DNA of 64,000 nt, taken from contig JBHGNT010000009.1 in assembly GCA_043228905.1 (NCBI GenBank), positions 6,200,001 to 6,264,000 of the forward strand, written 5' to 3'. Of the stretch, positions 29,750 to 38,846 are shown in pieces (the first letter of the stretch is position 1; every line of letters starts with the position of its first letter). Below the pieces are notes generated by a model. It worked only from the letters and a program-made list of their open reading frames with translations, did not search any database and was not told the DNA's origin. Made by a program: the position numbers and the translations under genes. The DNA comes from Azolla caroliniana (taxonomy: Eukaryota > Polypodiophyta).

Positions 29750-32700
29750 TTACACATCCGTAGGTCCCTTCGGACCCTGACCGTTTTCCTTACGGGTTGC
29801 CGTGTCTTCCTTCGTCTCTACTACGGGTTCCCCGTCGTCTTTTTCTTCCGGATCGATCCGTACCGATCCCGGACAGGTTCCTGGTGTAGTGCCGGTGAGC
29901 TGCATAAACGGGTTCTTTGGCATCGGTCCTTTATAGGGCTTTAGTCGAAATCCATTCACCCACTTGCCTAGTACTTCCCCGGCAAGTGTCCCTATCTGAT
30001 AGGACCCGTTGTATTCCCGTGTCAGCCAATACGGGCCTGTCCATCTGAACCGGAGTTTACCCGGCATCTTGCCCATCCTCGTTTGGAATACTAGCACCGG
30101 CTTTCCGATTTCGAACATCTTCTCATTACCTTTCCGGTGACGGTCAACGAACGCTTTCCGTCGTCGTTGCTCCAGTTCCATGTGTAGGATGCTGGCCAGC
30201 CGTTGCTCCTCCAATTCGCATAGTGCTGCTAGCCGCATTTCCTCCGACTTCTTTTCATTCAGCCGTTCCCGTAGTTGGATCCGTAAGCTTGGTACCTGAA
30301 ATTCCACCGGCATGACCGCTTCTAAGCCGAATGCTAACCGGAACGGCGTTGTCCGGATACTTGTTTTGTATGCCGTTCTGTACGCCCATAGCTCGCTATG
30401 GAGCTTTGTATCCCAGTCCGTCCGGTTTTCGTTGACGATTTTGCGGAGAATGTTCTGCAGCGTTTTGTTGGTGGACTCTGCTAACCCGTTCGCCTGTGGG
30501 TAGTACGTTGTGCTTCGTTTATGGACCACGGCATAGAACGTTGTTAAGCTTTCCACTACCTGGCCAAGGAAGTGGCCTCCTTGGTCGCTGATTAATTCAA
30601 TCGGACATCCATACCGGCACCAAATGTTTTCGTACAGGAATTTTGCTGTGGATGACGCGGTGTTGTCTCGCAGGGCCTTAGCTTCCACCCATTTCGTGCA
30701 ATAATCCGTTGCCACGATGACATAACGATTACCTGTTCTCATTGCCGGTGGCTTGAACGGTCCGACAAAATCCAACCCCCACTTCTGGAATGGCTCTAGT
30801 GGAAGTACCGGTTGGTGTGGCATCCGTGCTTGCTCCGTAGGCTGGCCCATTCGTTGGCATAGGTCACATTCCTTAGCATACTTGACGGCATCTTTTAGCG
30901 TCGTGGGCCACCATAAGCCGCTCTGCCATACCTTTCTTGCCGTCGCTTCCCCGGCATAGTGTCCTCCGGCAACCCCACAGTGTGCTTCCCGTAAGATTAC
31001 TTCTTTCTCGTCACTACGGACTGCCCGTCTCCATATTCCATCTGCTCCTTTGTGGTAGAGAGTGTCCCGTAACAGACAGAAATTGCGGCTCTGCACGGCC
31101 AGTCGTTTCCTCTCGTCCCGGTTCATTTCCTCCGGTGGCAGGCCCGTGCTTAGGAACTGGTGCATGTTTGTCAGCCATTTATCTTCTGATGCCACCGTGT
31201 CGTCCGCTGCCGTTTCCGGGGTGATACGGAATAACTCCGCGTCCGGGAATTCATCCGCTACTCCGTCGCCTGGTTCTCCGGACTCTAACCGGCTGAGGTA
31301 GTCTGCTACGGCATGCTGGATACCGGGCCGGTGGAAAATCTCGAATTCGAACTCCTGCAACAGCAAGGTCCAACGGGCCAACTTACCGGTTAGGGACGCC
31401 TTGGACACTAAGTACAGAAGCGCCGAGTGATCCACATGAAAGGAGAACTTCCTTCCCAATAGGTAGTGCCGAAACTTTGTGACACTGTAGATCATGCCGA
31501 GAGCCTCCCGTTCCGTCGTTGAATAGTTCTTCTCCGCTTGGGACAGCTTCCGGCTGGCGTAATATACCGGCCGGTACCATTTGGGCTCCGTAAGCTGCAT
31601 TAAGGCGCTGCCAATAGCGATGTCGGACGCGTCCACGAACACGTGAAATTCCTTGCTCCAATCCGGAGGCTGCACGACGGGTGCTTGCGATAAAAGTACC
31701 TTCAGGGCATTGTATGCCTTATCCTCCGTATCCGTCCATTGGAACGGTGTCCGATGTACCGCTGTGTGTAATGGTGTAGCCAAGTCAGCCAAGTGACGGA
31801 GCATCCGGCTGTGCCACCGGATTTGTCCTAAGAATCGGCTTAGTGCTTTGGCCGTTTTCGGAGCCGGTGCCCCTAGTATGGCGTTTACTTTGTCCGGGTC
31901 GACCGCAATGCCCTCCTTACTTACAATGTGTCCCAGCAATATTCCACTTGACACCCCAAAGATGCATTTTGCTGGGTTTAAGCTTAGCCGGTATAACCTG
32001 CACTTTTCAAGGCATAACCGTAGGTGCTGCAAATGGTCTTTTCCCCGGCTATAGACTGCAAAATCATCCAGGAAAACTTGCATGAAGGCAGGAATGTATT
32101 CGCCGAAGATCTCCATGATGATTCGCTGGAAAGTTGCTGGTGCCGTTTTTAGGCCGAACATCATGACTTCGGCCACAAACACCCCCCATTCGGTGACGAA
32201 CGCTGTCTTCTCCTGGTCGTCCGGGTGCATCCGGATTTGATTGTACCCGCTGAACCCGTCTAGAAAGCTATAAACTTCATGACCGGCGACGGCATCCAGT
32301 ACTCCATCCGTGAACGGAAGAGGGAATGCATCCGTAATTGTGGCGGCATTTAGTTTCCTGTAATCTACACATACACGGATTTTACCGTTCTTCTTTGGGA
32401 CGACGACGATGGGGCTCAGCCACGTCGCTTTCTTTACCGGCCGGATGAAGCCCACTCTTAGAAGTTTGTCGATTTCCTCCTTCACTTTGGCGGCATAGTT
32501 GGGGTTCATTCGGTATCGTCTCTGCGCCACTGGTTTCGCGTCCTTGCCTAAGTGGATTTGATGCTGATATAATTGAGGGTCCAGCCCTCGCATGTCTTCG
32601 TATGACCAGGCGAATACGTCGCGAAACTCCGTGAGAAGTTTGATCATCGCCGCTTTATCTTCCGGCTTCATTTCTTTGGCGATGTGTACCGGCTTTGATT

Positions 32701-35578
32701 CGTCCTTGCTTCCTAGGTTCACTTCGTCGAGCTGGGATGCTTTTACCCGTTGGGAAACGGCCATTTCCCGTTCCAACGCTTCCTGTGCTTGCCGTAATTC
32801 CCGAATCGCATCTTTGTTTGGTTCGGCTTCGGTGTCGTCCCGCTGCGGCAAGTATGCGGCTACGGCTTCAGCTACGTCAATCTCGAAGAGTGGTACGATC
32901 TTCGGATGTTCCTCCAAGTACTGGGCTTCTTCGTCGTCTGCCAATCCTTCAAGCATGTTCACACATTCCGCATACAGCGGTGTGCATTCCTTACCGTTGC
33001 TCGTCCGTGGTTGTGTCGGTACCCGGACCTTGGCTTTTCCGCGCCGGAAGGTAATCATATTTTTTCGCCAATTTTGCTTGATGTGTGTTGTTTTCAACCA
33101 TGGTCTGCCCAGCAGCAGTGGGTACGCGCCTTGCGCCTGTAGCTGCAGCACTACAGCCGAGATGTGAAATGTGTGGCCTCCTATGGTGACTTCCAATTTC
33201 CGTATTAAGCCCGTCGGCCGTACAGAGCTCGTATCCGCCATCCGTAGCCAGAACGGACATGGCTCCCATTCATGTATACCCAAGGCATCACACGTGCGAA
33301 GGCTTATTACGTTCACTCCGGAACCTCCATCGATTACTGTGCCGGGAAGTTCGTGCCCTTTGACAATAGCTGTGATCACCGGACTACTAGTGTCCACCAC
33401 CGTCGGTCCCTCCTCCGGATTCGAGAAAAGGACTGGTGCCGGTGGAGCTATACCGTCTGTCATGACCGTTTTTAGTCCTTCTGTGAATCGTGGCACGAGC
33501 TGCAAGAGTCTTCCTAATGGTAACGTGATCTGACATTCTTGTAGTGCTTGCCATGTCTCGTTTTCTGGGTGGCTACCGCCCGCACTCCCTATGATCTTCG
33601 CCTTTTGCCGTTCCGCGTCCGCGACGTTTCTTTCATTGGCTTCCTTCACCCATTCCGTCGCCTGTTTTCGTATGGCCTCTTGTGTTTCCCATTCTTTGGT
33701 CATGCCTTTCGACCGTGTGGTTACTTGCTGTAAATCCGCCACTTCCGGAACCACCATATTAACTGCTGGTCGTTTCTCGTAGCTCTTTACCGGGCACTGG
33801 TTACTGTAGTGGCCTTCTTGCCTGCAGTAGTAGCAGTACTCTTTACGGGTATTGCTGGATTCAGCATTGCTGGTAGCCGGAGTTGGTCCCGTAGTGAGTG
33901 GTGCGTTCTGTGCCGGTTGGCTCCTTGGGGCTCCATGTTCCGGGTCCCTAGTGTGACCACCTTTCTTGAAATTACGTTTCTTATTATTCTTGTTTTTATT
34001 TCGGTAGTCCGGTCGTGGTAGATCGTAAAATCGGCCGTAGTCCTCCTGGTGCCTTCGGTAACCCGGGGAATGGTCTCTGTCGTATTGCTCGTGTCGTTTG
34101 TTAGGCTCCCGATAACGGTCCGATCGCTCATACCGGTCGTAGATATCACGCCGATTCCCGTACCGGCCATCATTCTCTTGCCTGTCCCCGTACCGGACAT
34201 CCTGTGCCGGTGGGTATCGGTTCATTCTTTGCCAACGATCGTCATCTTCGTCTCGGCTGCTTCTTGGCTCGATCCTTCGGACGGGTGGTGCTTGTCGATT
34301 TAACAGGTTGTACTCGCACCGGTCCGTTGTATGACTCTTGGATTGACAAATCACACACTGAGTGCGCATGGTGCACTCTACTGCCGAGTGTCCGGCATTC
34401 AAGCAGATTGTGCATTGAATTGCCTGCCGGAACCGGAGATCTTCCTCGGTGGGTAACGCCCGTTGCAGTGTTCCCAGCGTAAGCCATGAGCTTGTCTTTT
34501 CCATTTCTCTGACCCGGTCAATGACCTGGTCGATAGTGCATCCTCGAAAGTCGATTACCGTACACACCGTGCGTAACGGTTCCCGGAGTGCGTTTAAAAA
34601 TATCGTCCGTAATTCCTCCTCCGGGGGTGCACGGGCAAGCTGGCTATGCATTCGTTGGAAACGGATGACGAATTGGGGGATGCTTTCCCCTGGCTCCTGT
34701 CGGATCGTATAAAACAGGCCCACCATTGTCGTCTGGTCGACCTCCTTGTGGAAAAAATGCAAGAATTTTGCTTTTAATTCTGCAAATGTTGTGATGGTCG
34801 CCGGGTCCTGCGACCGCCGCCATCGTGTCGCTGGTCCCTCCAACGTGACTCCGAATTCCGCTATCTTCGAGCGTTCTTCTTCCTCCGGTGTCATTCGCTG
34901 GGACGTGTGATTTGCTTCCCATGTCTGTTCGAAGTCATGAACATGCGCTTCCGCATCCGGGTCATCGCGGTACTTTGAGTATTGGAACGGCATGTCGTCG
35001 TCCAGTATTAGGCCGCGGTTTAGTGGCGTTTGTTGATATCTTCCCGGTTCTTTTTCCGGTGCTTTTTCCGGTTCTTCTTCCGGTTGTTTCGCCGGTTCTT
35101 TCGTTGGTGTTGGTGGCTTTGCTTCTTCCACGTCCGGTGTTGGTGGGTTGACGGCTTCCGTTTGCGGTTCCGGATAGCCCTGGTTGAGTGGTTCCGGTTC
35201 TGGAGTCGGCACGGTATCCGACCCGTCGTCTTCCGGGCCGCCGGGGGTATCGTTGCTGCTCCGGTAGTTCGTGTGCACGCTGTATCCCCCTTCGGAATCC
35301 GATTCGTAGGCTGAAAAGGCTTCTGCCTCGTTTTCTCCGCTTGCCAGCGCCTCCAGTAGGCGTTCGGTTTCCCGGAGACTACTTAGACTGCTTCCGTCGT
35401 CCTGGTCGCGAGTTTGCCGTAACCGGAGAGATTCCTCCGCGACTCTCCGGATCTCGTTGGAGAACGAACGATCCGAGCGAATTTCCTGCGCTGCTTGCTG
35501 GAAAGTCTCACGCCGTCTTTGCCGTTCGGCGAGGCGTCGAGCTCGGTCCGTAACCAAGTCGTGCGTTGGTCTAGTCAT
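29750..35578 (-). CDS. gag-pol: Element H gag-pol polyprotein (1942 residues)
   Basis: ATG 35578 (MTRPTHDLVTDRARR) lies about 50 bases after the LTR. Gag has an acidic, proline-rich N-terminus, then a capsid region at about residues 200-340. CCHC-type knuckles are CTICLNAGHSAVEC and CVICQSKSHTTDRC (390-420) and CYYCRQEGHYSNQC (near 583). Protease has VIDGGSGVNVIS near 752, D-G-G as in plant Tat-like elements. RT has VVVPKKNGKIRVCVDYRKLN near 1059 and VFLDDFAVYS near 1171. RNase H has VFVDASDIAIGSALM near 1314. The integrase zinc motif HCGVAGGHYAGE...CDLC is near 1530-1570; the triad is in WGLDFVGPF (1603), SDQGGHF (1665) and NGLAESTNKT (1701). There is no stop or frameshift, no chromodomain and no second RNase H. 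All catalytic residues I can check are present. Confidence 0.96.
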   Translation of the reverse strand: MTRPTHDLVTDRARRLAERQRRRETFQQAAQEIRSDRSFSNEIRRVAEESLRLRQTRDQDDGSSLSSLRETERLLEALASGENEAEAFSAYESDSEGGYSVHTNYRSSNDTPGGPEDDGSDTVPTPEPEPLNQGYPEPQTEAVNPPTPDVEEAKPPTPTKEPAKQPEEEPEKAPEKEPGRYQQTPLNRGLILDDDMPFQYSKYRDDPDAEAHVHDFEQTWEANHTSQRMTPEEEERSKIAEFGVTLEGPATRWRRSQDPATITTFAELKAKFLHFFHKEVDQTTMVGLFYTIRQEPGESIPQFVIRFQRMHSQLARAPPEEELRTIFLNALREPLRTVCTVIDFRGCTIDQVIDRVREMEKTSSWLTLGTLQRALPTEEDLRFRQAIQCTICLNAGHSAVECTMRTQCVICQSKSHTTDRCEYNLLNRQAPPVRRIEPRSSRDEDDDRWQRMNRYPPAQDVRYGDRQENDGRYGNRRDIYDRYERSDRYREPNKRHEQYDRDHSPGYRRHQEDYGRFYDLPRPDYRNKNKNNKKRNFKKGGHTRDPEHGAPRSQPAQNAPLTTGPTPATSNAESSNTRKEYCYYCRQEGHYSNQCPVKSYEKRPAVNMVVPEVADLQQVTTRSKGMTKEWETQEAIRKQATEWVKEANERNVADAERQKAKIIGSAGGSHPENETWQALQECQITLPLGRLLQLVPRFTEGLKTVMTDGIAPPAPVLFSNPEEGPTVVDTSSPVITAIVKGHELPGTVIDGGSGVNVISLRTCDALGIHEWEPCPFWLRMADTSSVRPTGLIRKLEVTIGGHTFHISAVVLQLQAQGAYPLLLGRPWLKTTHIKQNWRKNMITFRRGKAKVRVPTQPRTSNGKECTPLYAECVNMLEGLADDEEAQYLEEHPKIVPLFEIDVAEAVAAYLPQRDDTEAEPNKDAIRELRQAQEALEREMAVSQRVKASQLDEVNLGSKDESKPVHIAKEMKPEDKAAMIKLLTEFRDVFAWSYEDMRGLDPQLYQHQIHLGKDAKPVAQRRYRMNPNYAAKVKEEIDKLLRVGFIRPVKKATWLSPIVVVPKKNGKIRVCVDYRKLNAATITDAFPLPFTDGVLDAVAGHEVYSFLDGFSGYNQIRMHPDDQEKTAFVTEWGVFVAEVMMFGLKTAPATFQRIIMEIFGEYIPAFMQVFLDDFAVYSRGKDHLQHLRLCLEKCRLYRLSLNPAKCIFGVSSGILLGHIVSKEGIAVDPDKVNAILGAPAPKTAKALSRFLGQIRWHSRMLRHLADLATPLHTAVHRTPFQWTDTEDKAYNALKVLLSQAPVVQPPDWSKEFHVFVDASDIAIGSALMQLTEPKWYRPVYYASRKLSQAEKNYSTTEREALGMIYSVTKFRHYLLGRKFSFHVDHSALLYLVSKASLTGKLARWTLLLQEFEFEIFHRPGIQHAVADYLSRLESGEPGDGVADEFPDAELFRITPETAADDTVASEDKWLTNMHQFLSTGLPPEEMNRDERKRLAVQSRNFCLLRDTLYHKGADGIWRRAVRSDEKEVILREAHCGVAGGHYAGEATARKVWQSGLWWPTTLKDAVKYAKECDLCQRMGQPTEQARMPHQPVLPLEPFQKWGLDFVGPFKPPAMRTGNRYVIVATDYCTKWVEAKALRDNTASSTAKFLYENIWCRYGCPIELISDQGGHFLGQVVESLTTFYAVVHKRSTTYYPQANGLAESTNKTLQNILRKIVNENRTDWDTKLHSELWAYRTAYKTSIRTTPFRLAFGLEAVMPVEFQVPSLRIQLRERLNEKKSEEMRLAALCELEEQRLASILHMELEQRRRKAFVDRHRKGNEKMFEIGKPVLVFQTRMGKMPGKLRFRWTGPYWLTREYNGSYQIGTLAGEVLGKWVNGFRLKPYKGPMPKNPFMQLTGTTPGTCPGSVRIDPEEKDDGEPVVETKEDTATRKENGQGPKGPTDV

Positions 35579-35607
35579 CCATTACCGTCGTTCGATGCAA
35601 GAAAGCA

Positions 35608-35623
35608 GGCATCGTGGTCGCCA
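35608..35623 (-). promoter_or_regulatory. Primer binding site of element H
   Basis: Minus strand tggcgaccacgatgcc, six bases after the LTR end. It begins with TGG but is not the initiator-Met site; the tRNA is not identified. Confidence 0.6.
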
Positions 35624-35629
35624 AAACTG

Positions 35630-36049
35630 TGTTATTCTCTTTAGCCGGACAAGGCCTAACACAAGGTGTCACGGAGACACTTCACCAAAGGGTGATTACG
35701 GCATAGGATTAAGATTCAACGATTACACCGACTTAGATAGGTTACACGATTAGAATGCTTTTGGTTAATTACACGCGTAAGATTTAACAGTAATTACAGA
35801 ACGGAAATCAAGACCGAGGTATAAACATCATAAGCTCTATCAATTATCCGCTGTCATTACAATGGGGTCCGGGCCTTTAAATAGGTTTCCGGCCCGTAGT
35901 ACAAAACGGTGCCTCTCGCACCTATTCGGGATCCGTCCGGATCTGGAACGGCATACCGTTTCCAGTCCGTCCGTCCACACTATGCTCATTTACAACCATC
36001 TAATTAATTCCTTCACTCCATATTTTGGACTCCTTGCCGGCCGGTAACA
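35630..36049 (-). repeat. 5' LTR of element H (420 bp)
   Basis: Same length and borders as the 3' LTR; TATA-like tatttaaa on the minus strand near 35876-35883. Confidence 0.97.
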
Positions 36050-36054
36050 ATTCG
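36050..36054. repeat. Target site duplication of element H, right copy
   Basis: attcg, matching 26176-26180; joining the flanks restores the G1 RT sequence. Confidence 0.95.
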
Positions 36055-37168
36055 CCATATGTTGGAAAACTGTTGGTGCATTCGTGAGACCAAATGGCAT
36101 CACTGTATACTCAAAATGGCCATAGCGAGTATGGAAAGCAATCTTCCATTCATCCCTAGGACGAATTCGAACAAGATTGTAAGCACCTCGAAGATCTAAC
36201 TCTGTGAAATACTTAGCTCCATTGAGGCGTTCCAGAAGGCTCGAAATCAATGGTAGAGCATATCGGTTTTGAATAGTTACTTTATTCAATCCTCGATAAT
36301 CCACGACCAGATGAAGTGAACCATCTTTCTTCTTAACGAAAAATATGGGTGCACCGGCAGGAGATCTTGAATGCTGGATAAACCCATTCGCCAAGTTCTC
36401 ATCGATATATTCCCGAAGAACCTCTAACTCCGTGGATGAAAGGTTATAAATTGGCCCCCATGGAGGCTCTTTTCCGAGCTGCAAATCAATCGGGCAATCA
36501 TATGGTCGATGCTCTGGTAGTCTATTGGTCTTCACCTTATCAAACACATCGGAGAATTCTATATATTTCTTCAGTAGTTGGACCCCCGATTCTTGTGAGC
36601 TCGATGTGGGAGTTGCTAAAATTGCGAACACCAAAATGTCTTCCTTCCGTCTTTCCTCACGTAATTGATGCATAGAGATTGTCGAAATCTTTTGGAATGT
36701 CATATCCTTTGTTGGAGTTTTAAGAGGCTCACACTGTATTGTGACCTCTTCAATGGTTCTTTTTCTCCAATCAATAGTTGGGTTATGTAGCTCAAACCAT
36801 GGAAGACCAAGAACTAGGGAGTGGTTTGGACTACTAATGATGTTGAATGAGATGACACTAGCCAAATTGCCTAGGACTACATGAATTGGTTCAGACTCTT
36901 CGACTATATCACCTGATGTTATGGGACGTCCATCAATGACTCCGACTAACACTGGGCTTGGGACCTTATGCAACTGAATATTATGCATTACAGCAAACTC
37001 ACGATCCATGAAACAAGAGTTGGCTCTAGAGTCTAAGAGAGCTGAAGCTAGGACTCGATGGCACCTAGATGTGTTAAGCTCAACTTGGGCAGAGAAAACT
37101 CGACTAACTTGACCGGATGAAATGGAACCACAACTAGGGACAGACATTACATGCCTAGGGTTGTCCAA
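36055..37168 (-). pseudogene. pol: Element G1 protease and N-terminal RT
   Basis: One open stretch on the minus strand. Protease is recognisable as ALLDSRANSCFMDREF. The active-site triplet is D-S-R instead of D-S-G, which should inactivate it. Further on VLGLPWFELHNPTIDW is the conserved end of the protease domain. RT starts near LRPYIDENLANGFIQ-type wording with PAGAPIFFVKKKDGSL and VVDYRGLNKVTIQNRYALP, matching G2. RT continues to MPFGLTNAPTVFQHMAN and is cut there by H; it resumes at 26175. The frame stays open up to the H junction and then runs into the H LTR, which is not part of the protein. Confidence 0.92.
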
Positions 37169-37194
37169 CCAAATGGCTCCGATTTTGGCCGGAC

Positions 37195-38297
37195 TTACTC
37201 GTTTAACACATCATCTAACTGGCTCAAGACATCAAATGTATTTTTATGACAGGGACTACTAGGCCTACTTGGGTTACGAGAAGGCGAGGCAGAAATTGAG
37301 ATGGGATTGTCATGAGCACTTACTTGGTTAACTTGTCGTTGTGGTTTATGTGGACAATTCACAACAATATGCCCTGGACCACCACAATAGAGGCATAGAC
37401 GATTCACTCACCGTTGTTGCTTTTCAGCATCCGATAATGGTCCTCGACGTCGTGTTGTCTCGATTTCCATTGTAGTAGGGCCTTCCACCACACTTGACTT
37501 TGATACTTGGGGTGGAGTTGCAACCACCGATGCATATGTTTCTGTTGGTCGGAAGCATAACATTTGTTGGCGCTCAGAACGTCGCTCAAATAAGCGATTG
37601 GCACATCGCACAACCCGACTTACTACTTCAGTAAGAGATTTTGGATCATCGTGGAAGGTAAGGAGTAAATCCTTCACATCATTACGTAGACCTTGAAGAA
37701 ATTGGTCCATTAATGCCGCCTCGTCCCATGGAATATCACATGCTAGAAGGCGAAAATCTGCAGCATAAGCGGAAACAGGACGATCTCCTTGTCGTAATCG
37801 TTGAATTTTGTTTATTGCAGTCCTCATACTATCAGTGTCTCCAAAGTTGGCTTGGAACTCATTAATAAACCCTTCAAAATCTTCTAATAATGGTGAGTGC
37901 TTCTCTAAGAGTGGTGCAAACCACGCTAACAAGGTACCAACTAGACCCACACGAGCAACATCAATTGGGTAACGGCTAGGATGCAATTTAATCACAAGCC
38001 GTACCTAATTTAAAAATCCACGAAATTGAGACCATGTACCATCAAACTTGGCCAGCAGACTAATCTTGGGTTCCTTCGGCGATGTTTGAACTTCCGCCGC
38101 TTGTCGTTGCAATAGAGTAGTCTCCAATTGATGACCCGTTGAGATAGTTCTTCATATTGTTGTACTTTCTTAGCACTTACTTGTTGTAGGTCTCCCAACA
38201 ATCTTTGATTTTCATGCTCTAGTGCCACGAATTTGGTTGTTAGCATTTCGAGCTCAGAGAGAACACGCATATATTCTTGCTTGCTGATGGACTCCAT
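37195..38297 (-). pseudogene. gag: Element G1 gag, frameshifted
   Basis: The likely start is ATG 38297 (MESISKQEYMRVLSELEML), followed by a short coiled coil. The frame shifts near 38090: the natural continuation KFDGTW is read only in another frame, and the annotated-style frame ends as HGLNFVDF. From 37995 to 37408 a clear Retrotrans_gag domain follows (LVGTLLAWFAPLLEK, RQGDRPVSAYAADFRLLAC, LMDQFLQGLRNDVKDLLL). A stop near 37405 separates it from the knuckle LCLYCGGPGHIVVNCPHK (37407-37195). Order and wording are those of plant chromovirus gag. It is a dead copy. Confidence 0.88.
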
Positions 38298-38323
38298 AAT
38301 TGCGATAGAAAATTGCTAGATTT

Positions 38324-38445
38324 GCCTGAATAAGGTTAAGATAAGAAGAAGAAGTTGGAGAAGAAGAAAAGAGTTAGATTCGGTTCAAACTGTCGTGACT
38401 TGAGAATAGGAGAGAGAAAAATAAGATGACAATAGAAGGTAGAGG

Positions 38446-38489
<44 letters not shown>

Positions 38490-38846
38490 ACTAGAAATGG
38501 AAAGAGAGTTTATATTATAAGAGAGCAAGGATTACAAAGAATAGGCTAAGGGGCTACAAATTGGTGTTGAACCGAATGAGTTGTGATGAATGAATAGACA
38601 CCTATTTATAGGTCCTTATGGAATATTCTAGAATGTTCTAGAATATTTTAGATATTTATGATATTTAATATAATAATGGAATATCCTAGAATGTTCTAGA
38701 ATACTCTAAATATCTTGTAATAACTAATAATACATTTATCATAACTATACATCATATATGTTAGTATAATGGTTAAAGGTCTAACATATAGACCAAGACG
38801 TCTTGGGCTCGAATCCTTGTAAGGCCAAAATGTATGTCATCATGAC
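38324..38846 (-). repeat. 5' LTR of element G1
   Basis: The outer border at 38846 is firm: TGTCATGATGACAT on the minus strand, next to LINE J. The inner border is set by similarity to the G2 LTR end and could instead be near 38391. TATA-like tatttata lies at 38603-38610, a (CT)n run on the sense strand at 38449-38487, and a tRNA-like module at 38762-38816. Confidence 0.7.
38762..38816 (+). other. tRNA-like module, antisense in element G1 LTR
   Basis: Plus strand A-box-like tagtataatggttaaag (38762-38778) and B-box-like gggctcgaatcc (38805-38816). They are spaced as in tRNA genes but lack a clean cloverleaf. They lie in U3, opposite to the element's sense. Confidence 0.55.

Larger units (their letters stand above)
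26181..36049 (-). mobile_element. Element H: complete young Ty3/gypsy-type element with a second long ORF, minus strand
   Basis: 9869 bp with two 420-bp LTRs (26181-26600 and 35630-36049) that differ at two positions, a perfect attcg duplication and a PBS. It has one uninterrupted 1942-codon gag-pol frame and a second frame of up to 999 codons between pol and the 3' LTR. It splits the RT of G1. It lacks a chromodomain and carries FLDD in RT and a D-G-G protease, which points to the non-chromovirus (Athila/Tat-like) side of plant gypsy elements. The exact lineage is uncertain. It looks competent to move. Confidence 0.96.
23646..38846 (-). mobile_element. Element G1: chromodomain Ty3/gypsy element, minus strand, interrupted by H
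   Basis: 5' LTR at 38324-38846, gag, protease and half of RT to 36055, then H, then the rest of RT, RNase H, integrase and chromodomain to about 23710, a polypurine tract and 50 bp of 3' LTR. The 3' LTR is cut by CD. The right flank is LINE J. Many stops and frameshifts show an old copy. G2 is a closely related, better preserved copy. Confidence 0.9.

Noticed and set aside
29850-35550. Plus-strand open frames of 60-190 codons opposite H gag-pol
   Set aside because: Shadows of the long minus-strand gene in biased sequence; no domains.
38762-38816. True tRNA genes at the three tRNA-like modules
   Set aside because: A and B boxes are present but acceptor and arm pairings are poor; better called tRNA-like or SINE-derived.
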